This document shows positions 35,778-43,937 of a DNA stretch of 64,000 nucleotides, piece after piece. Location of the stretch: contig NZ_SOFG01000011.1 of the NCBI RefSeq assembly GCF_004402485.1, positions 310,001 through 374,000 on the forward strand. Direction: 5' to 3'. The position numbers were made by a program, and so were the translations under genes. The notes beneath the pieces are model-generated. The model was not told the DNA's origin. It ran no database searches and saw nothing but the letters and a program-made list of their open reading frames with translations. Source of the DNA: Cryobacterium algoricola. GTDB taxonomy: Bacteria; Actinomycetota; Actinomycetes; Actinomycetales; Microbacteriaceae. The stretch's first letter is position 1. Every line of letters starts with the position of its first letter.

Positions 35778-36785
35778 CTAGCGCTCCTCGTCCTGGCGCT
35801 CGAGCCGGGTCTGGAAAGTGATGAAGATGATCGCGACGACGGCGACCACGACGGTGAGGGCCGTGGCGATCGTTGCGCCGTAGCCGACTTGCTGGTTTTG
35901 GAAGAACTCGCTGTACGAGTAGTAGCTCGGCACCATGGTCGATGTGCCCGGCCCGCCGCGGGTGAGGGCGTAGATCGGGCCGAACACCTTGAGGGCCGCG
36001 ATCGTGCAGGTCAGGGTCACGACGAAGATCTCCGGGCGGATGATTCCGACGGTGATCGCGCGGAACCGCTGGAACCAGTTGGCGCCGTCGAGCTCAGCGG
36101 CCTCGTAGAGCTCGGGGTCGACGCGCTGGAGGGCGGCCATGAAGATCACGATCGGGTAGCCGAGCTGGACCCAGATCATGATGACCATGATGCAGGCCAT
36201 CGCGGTGTCCGGGCTGCCGAGCCAGTTGTGCTCGAGACCGCCGAGCCCGATGGCGCCGAGCACCTGGTTGAGAGCGCCGTTCTCCGGGCGGAGGATCCAG
36301 CCGATCACGATCGCCGCGATCACGGTCGGCAGGATTTGCGGGAGGTAGTAGGTGGCGCGGAGGAAGCTCGCGACCTTGCCGCCGAACTTCTTGCCGACGA
36401 GGTCGAAGAGCATCGCGGCGAGCACGAGACCCAGCAGGGTCGGGACCACAACCATGGCCACGATCATGGCGACCGAGTTGCCGAACGAGGTCCAGAACAC
36501 GTCGTCGCCGAAGAGCTTGGTCCAGTTGTCGAGGCCGATCCAGACCGGCGGCTTGATGCCGCGGTACTTGGTGAAGGTCAGGAAGAAGTTCCAGCCGAGC
36601 GGAACCAGGACGATGATGGTGAGCAGGAGCAGGCCCGGCACCAGGTAGAGCCAGAAACCCTTGCCGCTCGCACCGGGGATGAGGCTCTGCACGGGTGCGC
36701 GGCGAACACGCTTGCCCGCGGGTCTGCCCGGCCGGGGCGGGTGCGATTCGGTTGTCTCAGTGGCCAGCGGGGCTGTCGTAACCAT
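35778..36785 (-). CDS. Oligosaccharide ABC transporter permease, MalF-type
   Basis: 335 residues from the ATG at 36785. The frame is open to 36827, but AAGG-type sequence precedes the later ATG and the extra residues lie in an intergenic hairpin region. A basic N-terminal tail of about 45 residues precedes six membrane segments; the EAA loop is EAAELDGANWFQRFRAITV. It pairs with the MalG-type gene two bases downstream. Confidence 0.92.
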   Translation of the reverse strand: MVTTAPLATETTESHPPRPGRPAGKRVRRAPVQSLIPGASGKGFWLYLVPGLLLLTIIVLVPLGWNFFLTFTKYRGIKPPVWIGLDNWTKLFGDDVFWTSFGNSVAMIVAMVVVPTLLGLVLAAMLFDLVGKKFGGKVASFLRATYYLPQILPTVIAAIVIGWILRPENGALNQVLGAIGLGGLEHNWLGSPDTAMACIMVIMIWVQLGYPIVIFMAALQRVDPELYEAAELDGANWFQRFRAITVGIIRPEIFVVTLTCTIAALKVFGPIYALTRGGPGTSTMVPSYYSYSEFFQNQQVGYGATIATALTVVVAVVAIIFITFQTRLERQDEER

Positions 36786-36860
36786 CGCCTTGCCTTTCTT
36801 CAGTTCAGGGGTCTGCCGCGCAGCCACAAAGCCTGGGCGGGCGCGGCAGGAAGAGGGGGT

Positions 36861-36890
36861 GCGGGTCGCGCCAGGGACGGCGCGACCCGC
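36861..36890 (-). terminator. Intercistronic hairpin between binding protein and permease
   Basis: Perfect 12-base stem GCGGGTCGCGCC (36861-36872) with GGCGCGACCCGC (36879-36890) and a six-base loop, seven bases past the binding-protein stop. It is placed like the xylF-xylG hairpin and probably lowers permease expression relative to binding protein. Confidence 0.7.
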
Positions 36891-36896
36891 GGCGGA

Positions 36897-38225
36897 CTAC
36901 TTCTTGATGTCCTTGATGCCGTCGTTGTACTGGGTGCCGAGTTCGGTCAGCACGTCCTTGGACGACTTGGTACCGTTCATGAGCTCCTGCAGGCCGGCGT
37001 TCAGCTGGTCGTAGAAGGTCGGGGTGGGCCAGTCGGGGTAGAAGCCGATGCCGTCGCGCGCGGTGAGCGTGTTGAAGTTGGCAATCAGTTCCTGGCTCTT
37101 CGGGTCGGTGATGTCCGCGGCGTTCGCGGCGACGGGGACGCCGCCGTTGTTGCCGATCAGGGCCTGGATCTCCGGGCGCATCGTGATGTCGATGAATGCG
37201 GCGGCGAGGTCCTTGTTCTTGGCCTTCTCGGGGACGACCCACATGTTTCCGCTGGATCCGGGAGACATCGTGGCGCCGGGGTAGAGGAAGGTGCCGAAGT
37301 TGAAGCCCTTGATCTCCGTCGTGAAGCGGTTGTACCACCAGCTGCCGGAGAAGAAGATCGGGCTCGTTCCCGCGATGAACGCGGTGCCGGCATCCTCTGC
37401 CTTGGTCCCGGTGGCGTCCTTGGAGATGTACCCCTTGTCGGTCCAGTCCTTGATGGTGTTGGTCGCGTAGGTGAGTTCCTTGCCCTGCCAGTCGACGTCA
37501 CCGGTGTAGAGCTGGTAGTCGTTGACGAAGCTGCGGTCTGCCTTGGTCAGCGCGAGCTGGTACCAGAGCTGGCCGAGCGGGTACTCGGCTGCCGACTCGG
37601 CCAGCGGGGTGATCCCGGCGTCCTTGAAGGTCTTCAGTGCGGCTTCGAACTCGGCCTGCGTTGTCGGGATCGCGACGTTGTACTTCGCGAACATGTCCTT
37701 GTTGTAATAGGCCTCGACGAATTCGCCGTAGTTCGGAACGCCGTACCAGGAGCCGGAGCCCATGATGCCGTTTTCGTCGTACTTGGCGGTGGTCTGGAGG
37801 GAGGGGGCGAGCTTGGCGTCCCAGCCGTACTGGCTGACGTAGTCGTCGAGGTTGCTGAGCAGCCCCTGGCTGGCGAGCAGGCCGGCGGTGGCGTTTCCCT
37901 TGTTGTACTCGAGGATGTCGGGGGCCTGGTCGGAGTTGAGGACCTGGCTCGCGGTCGAACGGATCTGCTCGAAGCTCTTGGCCTCGAACTTCACCTTCGC
38001 GCCGGTCTCCTTCTCGAAGACCTTGATCGCCGCATTCCAGGCGATTCCCATCGCACTGGTGTCGGACTCGAAGTCCCAGAGGGTCAGGGTCTTGCCGGTG
38101 CCATCGACCGGCCCGCTGCTCGCTGCGGTTGTCGATCCGCCGCTCGAACCGCTGGCACAGCCGGTCAAGAGTGCCGCTGCTGCCGTCAGTGCGACGACAG
38201 CGAGGGCGCGCTTTCCTAATCTCAC
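36897..38225 (-). CDS. Extracellular sugar-binding lipoprotein (CUT1)
   Basis: 442 residues. A lipoprotein signal (MRLGKRALAVV, lipobox LTGC with Cys about residue 23) is followed by a Gly/Ser-rich linker and a type 1 extracellular solute-binding domain (LTLWDFESDTSAMGIAW, later FFSGSWWYNRF). The GTG start has a near-perfect AAGGAGG six bases upstream, so expression should be high. First gene of the operon with two permeases, alpha-xylosidase and GH1 enzyme; the ligand is probably a xylosylated oligosaccharide. Two LacI-type operators and one XylR-type operator lie upstream. Confidence 0.93.
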   Translation of the reverse strand: MRLGKRALAVVALTAAAALLTGCASGSSGGSTTAASSGPVDGTGKTLTLWDFESDTSAMGIAWNAAIKVFEKETGAKVKFEAKSFEQIRSTASQVLNSDQAPDILEYNKGNATAGLLASQGLLSNLDDYVSQYGWDAKLAPSLQTTAKYDENGIMGSGSWYGVPNYGEFVEAYYNKDMFAKYNVAIPTTQAEFEAALKTFKDAGITPLAESAAEYPLGQLWYQLALTKADRSFVNDYQLYTGDVDWQGKELTYATNTIKDWTDKGYISKDATGTKAEDAGTAFIAGTSPIFFSGSWWYNRFTTEIKGFNFGTFLYPGATMSPGSSGNMWVVPEKAKNKDLAAAFIDITMRPEIQALIGNNGGVPVAANAADITDPKSQELIANFNTLTARDGIGFYPDWPTPTFYDQLNAGLQELMNGTKSSKDVLTELGTQYNDGIKDIKK

Positions 38226-38289
38226 GTTCTACCTCCTTGTAGTGGCGACACCGATTCCTGTCGCCGATGACGACCCCAGCGCGAGCGAA

Positions 38290-38303
38290 TCGAAACGCTT
38301 CGA
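38290..38303. promoter_or_regulatory. LacI-type operator, site 1
   Basis: TCGAAACGCTTCGA, palindromic except at two central positions, about 65 bases upstream of the binding-protein start. A second CGAAACGCTTCGA lies 36 bases further upstream. It is probably bound by one of the LacI regulators of the island. Confidence 0.75.
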
Positions 38304-38326
38304 TAATTGCTGTGCCTATCGTCTGC

Positions 38327-38339
38327 CGAAACGCTTCGA
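38327..38339. promoter_or_regulatory. LacI-type operator, site 2
   Basis: CGAAACGCTTCGA, identical to the core of site 1 and in the same orientation, 36 bases away. Confidence 0.75.
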
Positions 38340-38388
38340 CAGTGGGTCGCTTTGAAGCATAGGGGCCCGCGGATGCCGGCACAAGCTG

Positions 38389-38409
38389 TTTGTTGATATT
38401 CGCAACATA
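38389..38409. promoter_or_regulatory. Predicted XylR operator at the alpha-xylosidase operon
   Basis: TTTGTTG, seven bases, CAACATA. One arm position differs from perfect symmetry. It matches the xylF and xylA sites in arm sequence and spacing and lies about 165 bases upstream of the binding-protein start. Confidence 0.7.
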
Positions 38410-38457
38410 TCCGCGTCGCACGAGCGTCCCCCGACCGTCATCCCCCGATTCCTCCCG

Positions 38458-38518
38458 CCTGAGGTGTCGCATATCGAGGTTCACACGCGGGTTGAACCTC
38501 GATATGCGACACCTCAGG
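38458..38518. terminator. Perfect 26-bp stem downstream of the diguanylate cyclase gene
   Basis: Arms 38458-38483 and 38493-38518 pair perfectly over 26 bases around a nine-base loop, three bases from the stop of the minus-strand GGDEF gene. No T-tract. The longest perfect stem I found in the window. Confidence 0.8.
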
Positions 38519-38521
38519 GCT

Positions 38522-39805
38522 TCAGCGACGGCCGACGGCGGCGCGGCGCACCCGCGCGCGGAGATCGCGCCGCGGAGAACCCGGCTTCATCCGGTACATG
38601 TCCGCGTCCGCGAGCGCGAACAGGTCTTCCGCGCTCGCGCCGGGCGCCCCGATGGCGACGCCGATGCTGGCCCGGACGGCCAGCGTGAGCTCTCCGATCG
38701 GGAACACGGGGCGCATCCGCTCAGTGACGCGCTCGACGAGGGCGGACGCCTCGGGAATGCCGCCGGTGATCAGGATGACGAATTCGTCGCCGCCGAGGCG
38801 CGCGACGAGGTCGCTCGGCCGGACCACGGCGCTCAGCCGCTCGGCGACGACGCGCAGCACGGCGTCGCCGACGCCGTGGCCGTGCCGGTCATTGATGGAC
38901 TTGAAGTCGTCGAGGTCGCAGTAGATCAGCGCCACCTCCCCGGACTCCCGGCCGACGGCCTCCTCGAAGGCGGAGATGAACTGCCGGCGGTTGGGCAGGC
39001 CGGTCAGGTCGTCGTGGTTCGCGGCCCGTTCGAGTTGGCGCTCAGCGTGGACGAGTCCCGTGATGTCACGCGTCACGCTCAGGTACTGGTTGACACCGCC
39101 CGCCGGGTTGCGTTTGAACGGGGTCAGCCCCCGCTCGACCCAGAGGGTGCGCCCGTCGCTCGTCGTCATCCGGTGCCGGCAGTGCACGACCTCGTGGTCG
39201 AGGGCGCGCCCCACCCGCTCCTGCGCATCCCGGTAGATCGCGCGGTCGGAGTCCGGAACCGCTTTGGCCTGGCCGGCCGGGTCGGAGAGGTCATCCATGG
39301 TGTACCCGTAGGTCTCACCCAGCGACCGGGAGGCCCAGAGCAGCTTCTGCCCCTCGAGATCGAACACGGTGATCAGGTCGGGCGTGGTCTCGAGGACGGC
39401 GGTCTGGAATTCGATGGCCTCCGCGAGACGCTCCTGCACCACGGCCCGCTCCGAGACGTCTGCGACCTGCACGAAGAAGCCGCCGGCGCCGTCCGGCTGG
39501 TAGTCGACCTGCAGGTGGCGCGTCACGCCGCCGGGGTCGACGACGACGCGGTCGAAGTGCTGGGGAATCCCCGCGAGCGCGTCCTGCGCCATTGCTTCGT
39601 TGGCCGAATAGAGCTCGGCGCCGAGTACCTCACGCATGTGCAGGCCGCGCATGGACACGCTGTCGCCGCCGAGGAGCGTGCCGTACGCGGTGTTGGCGAG
39701 GTCACAGCGGAGGTCCCTGTTCCAATGCCCGATCAGCGCCGGCACCCGGTCCATGGCGGTTCGCAGAAGGTCGCGTTCAGCCACGAGTGCCTCGTAGTCT
39801 TCCAT
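38522..39805 (-). CDS. PAS-PAS-GGDEF diguanylate cyclase
   Basis: About 427 residues, soluble. Two PAS-like domains occupy about residues 5-120 and 125-250 (second: LETTPDLITVFDLEGQKLLWAS, then the PAC region with W-V-E-R-G-L-T-P). A GGDEF domain follows, with LTGLPNRR and the intact active site RLGGDEFVIL near residue 340. The inhibitory I-site RxxD (RPSD) lies exactly five residues before GGDEF, so product feedback is expected. No EAL domain. I use the ATG at 39805 because AAAGG lies five bases upstream; a GTG at 39811 is also in frame. It lies inside the xylan island but has its own terminator. Confidence 0.93.
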   Translation of the reverse strand: MEDYEALVAERDLLRTAMDRVPALIGHWNRDLRCDLANTAYGTLLGGDSVSMRGLHMREVLGAELYSANEAMAQDALAGIPQHFDRVVVDPGGVTRHLQVDYQPDGAGGFFVQVADVSERAVVQERLAEAIEFQTAVLETTPDLITVFDLEGQKLLWASRSLGETYGYTMDDLSDPAGQAKAVPDSDRAIYRDAQERVGRALDHEVVHCRHRMTTSDGRTLWVERGLTPFKRNPAGGVNQYLSVTRDITGLVHAERQLERAANHDDLTGLPNRRQFISAFEEAVGRESGEVALIYCDLDDFKSINDRHGHGVGDAVLRVVAERLSAVVRPSDLVARLGGDEFVILITGGIPEASALVERVTERMRPVFPIGELTLAVRASIGVAIGAPGASAEDLFALADADMYRMKPGSPRRDLRARVRRAAVGRR

Positions 39806-39942
39806 CGTCACCTTTGCCCGCGGGATACGACGACGGAAACCCGTCGAAGCTCCCCCTCGTTGAGGTTACAGGGCACGGGACGGCCTGCATCGTTCCGCCC
39901 GGATATCGGGCAGCGGGGCCCCACCCGTGACGAGCGGGGAGG

Positions 39943-40977
39943 TCAGGGGCGCGGGGAGGCCGACGACCGGGTGCGTGGCGGCGCGATGGAGCCGCGCTCG
40001 TAGAAGCGCGGAGGAACGAGTTCGATGCGAGGCTCGATCGGTCCACCCACCTGCTCGATCGCGAGGTCCACCGCCCGCGTGCAGGAGTCGGCGGCGACGA
40101 GCGGGATCGTGTCGAGGGGCGGCTCGAAGTGGTCGGTCTCGAAGCTCGCGCACGCAGAGAGCACCGAGAGGTCCCCGGGCACCCGCAGGCCGCGTTCGCG
40201 CAGCACGTCCAGCACGGCGGCCTGCACGGTCTCCTCGGCGTGGAGGACGACGGCCGTCATGTCGGGGCAGTCGCGGTAGAGGGCATCGAGCGCGAGCCGC
40301 GCGCTCGGACCGTCCCGCTCCGGCATCGCGAACGCCGTCTCGATCCCCCGGGCCGCCGCGGCCGCGAAGAAACCGTCGCGGAACCGGGGCGGGAAGTTCG
40401 AGCCGCGGGCGTAGACACCGGGAGAGTGCCCGATCAGTCCGATCGACCGGTGCCCGGCTGCTGCCAGCTTCTCGACCGCGAGCGCCGCAGCGGCCTCGAA
40501 GTCGAGGTCCACGCAGACGAGACCGGCAGCATCCCGCGGAACCCCGATGAAGGTCGACGGCACGCCGAGCTCGCGGATGACCGCGACCCTGTCGTCGTCG
40601 CCCGCGACGTCGAGCACGATGATGCCGTCGACGAGTCTGCTCGACGCCACCCGGCGCAGGCCGTTCGTCGCCTCGTCCTGGGTGAGCAGCAGCACGTCGT
40701 AGTCGTGGGCCCTGGCGGCCTGCGCGACCGCGAGCACGAAGGCCATGTGCGCCGGCGCATAGGTGTCCGCGTGAAAGGGCGCCGTGAGGGCGAAGATGTT
40801 GGTGCGGGTGCCCGCGAGCATCCTCGCCCCGGCGTTCGGACGATAGCCGAGGCTCTCGACGGCGTCGAGCACGCGCGCCCGGGTGGATGCCGCGATCGAC
40901 CGCTTGCCGGACAGCGCGTAGGACACCGTACTGATCGAGACCCCGGCGACCCGGGCGACATCGTGGATGCTCGCCAT
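39943..40977 (-). CDS. LacI-family regulator beside the GH43 gene
   Basis: 344 residues from the ATG at 40977, where the helix-turn-helix begins (MASIHDVARVAGVSISTVSYALSGKRSIAASTRARV). The open frame upstream is not family-like. The sugar-binding domain has the usual IGLIGHSPGVYARGSNFPPRFRDGF segment. It is divergent from the GH43 beta-xylosidase, with a 162-base gap holding an inverted repeat and a XylR-like site. It is a candidate for the CGAAACGCTTCGA operators at 38290/38327, because its nearest neighbours belong to the same pathway. Confidence 0.92.
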   Translation of the reverse strand: MASIHDVARVAGVSISTVSYALSGKRSIAASTRARVLDAVESLGYRPNAGARMLAGTRTNIFALTAPFHADTYAPAHMAFVLAVAQAARAHDYDVLLLTQDEATNGLRRVASSRLVDGIIVLDVAGDDDRVAVIRELGVPSTFIGVPRDAAGLVCVDLDFEAAAALAVEKLAAAGHRSIGLIGHSPGVYARGSNFPPRFRDGFFAAAAARGIETAFAMPERDGPSARLALDALYRDCPDMTAVVLHAEETVQAAVLDVLRERGLRVPGDLSVLSACASFETDHFEPPLDTIPLVAADSCTRAVDLAIEQVGGPIEPRIELVPPRFYERGSIAPPRTRSSASPRP

Positions 40978-41061
40978 GACGCCGACCTCGCTTCCACCCC
41001 GATAATAAATGTCTTGACGCACAGTCTGGCCCATGCCGCACCGGGCCAGAACCACCCACTC

Positions 41062-41087
41062 GTCGATTTGTTGCGAGAATCGACTAA
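41062..41087. promoter_or_regulatory. Composite operator region upstream of the GH43 gene
   Basis: An inverted repeat GTCGATT (41062-41068) / AATCGAC (41078-41084) overlaps TTTGTTG, seven bases, CGACTAA (41067-41087). The second has the XylR geometry with two mismatches in the right arm. It lies between the divergent LacI gene and the GH43 gene. Confidence 0.45.
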
Positions 41088-41139
41088 ACCGGGCCGCGGG
41101 GCACGGCTGCCGTCGGTCCGATCACTAGGGTGGTCAAGC

Positions 41140-42729
41140 ATGACGGTCTTCACGAATCCGGTCCTGCCCGGAATGTACCCGGATCCCTCGGTCTGCCGGG
41201 TCGGCGACACGTTCTACCTCGCCAATTCGTCCTTCGAGTATTTTCCGGGCCTCCCGCTGCACTCGAGCACCGACCTCGTCACGTGGACGCCCGTCGGCCA
41301 CGCGGTCGACCGCCCCGGCCAGGCCGCCCTGCTCGACCTCGCCGGGGTGCCGGATTCCGGTGGCCTCTACGCGCCGACCCTGCGCCACCACGACGGCGTG
41401 TTCTTCCTCGCCTGCACGGTCGTCGGCGGCGGAGCGGACGCGTCGTTCCTCCTGACCGCGACCGACCCGGCGGGCCCGTGGTCCGATCCGGTCTTCCTCG
41501 AGGGCGCACGCGGCATCGATCCGACGATCTTCTTCCACGAGGGCAGGGCCTGGTGGGCCGGCTGCCGCCTCGCCGAGCCCGGCGCATACCCCGGCCAGAC
41601 CGAGATCTGGCTCCGTGAGCTCGACCCGATCGCCGAGAGGCTCCTCGGCCAGGAGTACATCCTCTGGACTGGCGCGGTCGCGGGTGCCGTGTGGGCGGAA
41701 GGCCCGCACCTCTACGCGCACGACGGGTGGATCTACCTCGTCGCCGCGGAGGGCGGCACCGAGCGGAACCACGCCGTCTCGGTCGCCAGATCCCGGTCCG
41801 TCACCGGCCCATACGTTGGGAACCCCGCCAACCCGATCCTCAGCCACCGCCAGCTGGGTGCCACCGCGACCGTGCAGAACGTCGGCCACGCCGACCTCGT
41901 CGAGGCCGGGGACGGCTCCTGGTGGGCGCTTGCCCTCGGGGTTCGCAGCCGCGCGGGCGGGCACGTGCTCGGCCGGGAGACCTTCCTCGCACCCGTCGCC
42001 TGGGAGTCCGGCTGGCCCGTGTTCAACCCGGGCGCCGGCCGGCTCGGCGAGCGCGGCAGCACCCCGTTCACGAGCGCGGATGCGCCCACCCCGGCCGAAC
42101 TGCACGACACGTTCCCACCCGGGCCGCTCGCGGCGCACTGGCTCGGCGCCCGCGGGCCGGTGCCGGGAGCACGGACCTCGGCGGCCGGGTTGCACCTCGA
42201 GTCTCCTGCGCCGGCACCCCAGGCCACGGCCGCTGCGGGGTCGGCACTGACATCGGCACCACAGCCCGTGACGGGGACGCCGGCCGCGTTCCTCGGGTAT
42301 CGGCTGCGGCATCCCGACGTGCGTGCCGGCATCCGCCTGATGCTGCCGCACCCGGGGGTCACGGCCGGGCTCGCCCTCCGGCAGAGCGGGGATTTCGGGC
42401 TGCGCCTCGAGCTCGCGCTCGCGCCGGCCGGCTGGGCCGCGACCGCGATCGCGCGCGCGGACGGGGTCGACACGGTCCTCGGCAGGGTGCCGATCGGCCC
42501 CGTCGCGGCAGACTCCCAGCTTGGACTCACCGCCGAGCTGTCGGCGGCGGGGATCGACTTCGCGGTCACGGTCGCCGGCGAGACGCGGGTCGTCGCCCTG
42601 ACGGATGCCGCCCTCCTGACGACCGAACGCGCCGGCGGTTTCGTGGGCACCCTCGTCGGGCCCTTCGTGAGCGGCGAACCCGGTCACCCGGTCACGATCA
42701 CCGCCTTCGACTACGCGCCCCTCCCCTAA
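41140..42729 (+). CDS. Beta-xylosidase / arabinofuranosidase, glycoside hydrolase family 43
   Basis: 529 residues from the ATG at 41140. A five-bladed propeller of about 320 residues carries the GH43 triad: general base Asp15 (YPDPS), pKa-modulating Asp127 (GIDPT) and general acid Glu187 (WAEGPH). SSFEYFPGLPLHSSTDL is typical of the beta-xylosidase subgroup. A C-terminal concanavalin-like domain (about 340-529) completes the family layout. No signal peptide, so it acts on imported xylo-oligosaccharides. The frame is open far upstream but that part is antisense to the LacI gene. Confidence 0.93.
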   Translation: MTVFTNPVLPGMYPDPSVCRVGDTFYLANSSFEYFPGLPLHSSTDLVTWTPVGHAVDRPGQAALLDLAGVPDSGGLYAPTLRHHDGVFFLACTVVGGGADASFLLTATDPAGPWSDPVFLEGARGIDPTIFFHEGRAWWAGCRLAEPGAYPGQTEIWLRELDPIAERLLGQEYILWTGAVAGAVWAEGPHLYAHDGWIYLVAAEGGTERNHAVSVARSRSVTGPYVGNPANPILSHRQLGATATVQNVGHADLVEAGDGSWWALALGVRSRAGGHVLGRETFLAPVAWESGWPVFNPGAGRLGERGSTPFTSADAPTPAELHDTFPPGPLAAHWLGARGPVPGARTSAAGLHLESPAPAPQATAAAGSALTSAPQPVTGTPAAFLGYRLRHPDVRAGIRLMLPHPGVTAGLALRQSGDFGLRLELALAPAGWAATAIARADGVDTVLGRVPIGPVAADSQLGLTAELSAAGIDFAVTVAGETRVVALTDAALLTTERAGGFVGTLVGPFVSGEPGHPVTITAFDYAPLP

Positions 42730-42731
42730 CC

Positions 42732-42810
42732 GATTCGACGGAGATTTTGCCCGGAAAGCGCTTCAAACGCGCTCTCACGCGCAAAAAACCCAAAAAGTCC
42801 GTCGAATTCG
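42732..42810. repeat. Inverted repeat, ATTCGACGGA family, copy B
   Basis: Arms GATTCGACGGA (42732-42742) and TCCGTCGAATTCG (42798-42810) with a 55-base loop, between the convergent GH43 gene and LacI gene. Arm sequences and loop length match the repeat at 20077-20151. Probable two-way terminator. Confidence 0.75.
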
Positions 42811-43839
42811 TCAGGCGAGCGGGGCCGTGCTCTGGCGGGTGACGAGGCTCGTCGCGAGGTCCATCCGCTGCACGGTGCCGCCGGGGGAATGCCGCATGCT
42901 GACCGCGAGGTTCGCCGCGGCCTCCGCCATCTCGGTGAGCGGCTGCCGGATCGTCGTGAGCGGCGGCCCGACCCACCGTGCGAGCGGGAGGTCGTCGTAG
43001 CCGACGACCGAGAGATCGGCCGGGATGAGCAACCCGAGCGCCCGCGCCGCCTCGTAGACGCCCATCGCCTGGAGGTCGCTCCCCGCGAAGATGGCGGTCG
43101 GCCGGTCGGGCCGCTCGAGCAGCTCGACCGCGCGCACCCGGGCTCCCTCCGGGTGGAAGTCGCCGTCGAGCACGAGGGAGGCGTCATAGGCGATGCCGGC
43201 CGCGTCGAGCGCTGCCCGGTAGCCGCCGATCCTGGCGATCGAGCAGAGCATGTCGACGGGTCCCCCGATCATGCCGATCCGGGTGTGCCCGAGGTCGATC
43301 AGGTGCCGGGTGGCCGCGAGGCCGCCGGACCAGTTCGCGGACCCGATCGAGGGCACGTCGGGGGTCGGCTCGCCCGCCGGGTCGACGACGACGAAGGGGA
43401 TGCCGCGGGTCGCGAGCTTCTGCTTCTGCTCGCCGGAGAGGTCGGAGAAGACCAGGATCACCCCGACGGGGTTGCGGGCGATCACACCGTCGATCCACTC
43501 GACGGACGGCGCGTGCCGGTCGCCGCTCTCGGTGAGCACGATGCTCAGCCCGTTCGCCCGCGCGACGCGCTCGACACCGCGGATGATCTCGATCGCCCAG
43601 ACGCTCTCGAGTTCGTGGAAGACGAGCTCGAGCAGGGGGGCAGAGGCCGCGGCATCGCCCCGCCGGCTGTACCCGTTGCGGGAGAGCAGGTCCTCGACCC
43701 GGGTGCGCGTCGCCGGGGCGACGTCTCCGCGTCCGTTGAGCACCTTGGACACGGTGGAGAGCGACACGGCCGCGAGCGCGGCGATCGCCGAGAGGGTCAC
43801 GCGGTCCGGGCTCTCCCGGCCTTCTTCGACGATCGACAT
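42811..43839 (-). CDS. bxlR: LacI-family repressor, BxlR-like
   Basis: 342 residues from the ATG at 43839 (an ATG at 43875 is also in frame). The helix-turn-helix VTLSAIAALAAVSLSTVSKVLNGRGDVAPATRTRV is followed by a LacI effector domain. Placement matches the streptomycete BxlR system: a LacI repressor divergent from a xylobiose transporter operon ending in a beta-xylosidase. The likely targets are palindromes at 43938-43963, just upstream of bxlE. BxlR is known to be released by xylobiose in Streptomyces; the same ligand is inferred here. Confidence 0.9.
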   Translation of the reverse strand: MSIVEEGRESPDRVTLSAIAALAAVSLSTVSKVLNGRGDVAPATRTRVEDLLSRNGYSRRGDAAASAPLLELVFHELESVWAIEIIRGVERVARANGLSIVLTESGDRHAPSVEWIDGVIARNPVGVILVFSDLSGEQKQKLATRGIPFVVVDPAGEPTPDVPSIGSANWSGGLAATRHLIDLGHTRIGMIGGPVDMLCSIARIGGYRAALDAAGIAYDASLVLDGDFHPEGARVRAVELLERPDRPTAIFAGSDLQAMGVYEAARALGLLIPADLSVVGYDDLPLARWVGPPLTTIRQPLTEMAEAAANLAVSMRHSPGGTVQRMDLATSLVTRQSTAPLA

Positions 43840-43883
43840 GGGCTCATTCTTCCCCGAAGCCTCGGCCCCGTGCATCCATTTGG

Positions 43884-43904
43884 TTTGTAGCTTGACGCAA
43901 CAAA
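43884..43904 (+). promoter_or_regulatory. Predicted XylR operator at bxlE, overlapping the -35 box
   Basis: TTTGTAG, seven bases, CAACAAA: one arm mismatch. The seven central bases contain most of the -35 box TTGACG (43892-43897), so a bound repressor would block RNA polymerase. Confidence 0.75.
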
Positions 43905-43920
43905 ACCTGCGCCATAGACT
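43892..43920 (+). promoter_or_regulatory. Promoter of the bxlEFGA operon
   Basis: -35 TTGACG (43892-43897), 17-base spacer, -10 TAGACT (43915-43920): a strong housekeeping-type promoter, 55 bases upstream of the bxlE start. Confidence 0.75.
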
Positions 43921-43937
43921 CCAGTCATCCTAATCAC

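Noticed and set aside
40129..41139. N-terminal extension of the GH43 enzyme
   Set aside because: It is antisense to the LacI gene; family alignment begins at the ATG at 41140.
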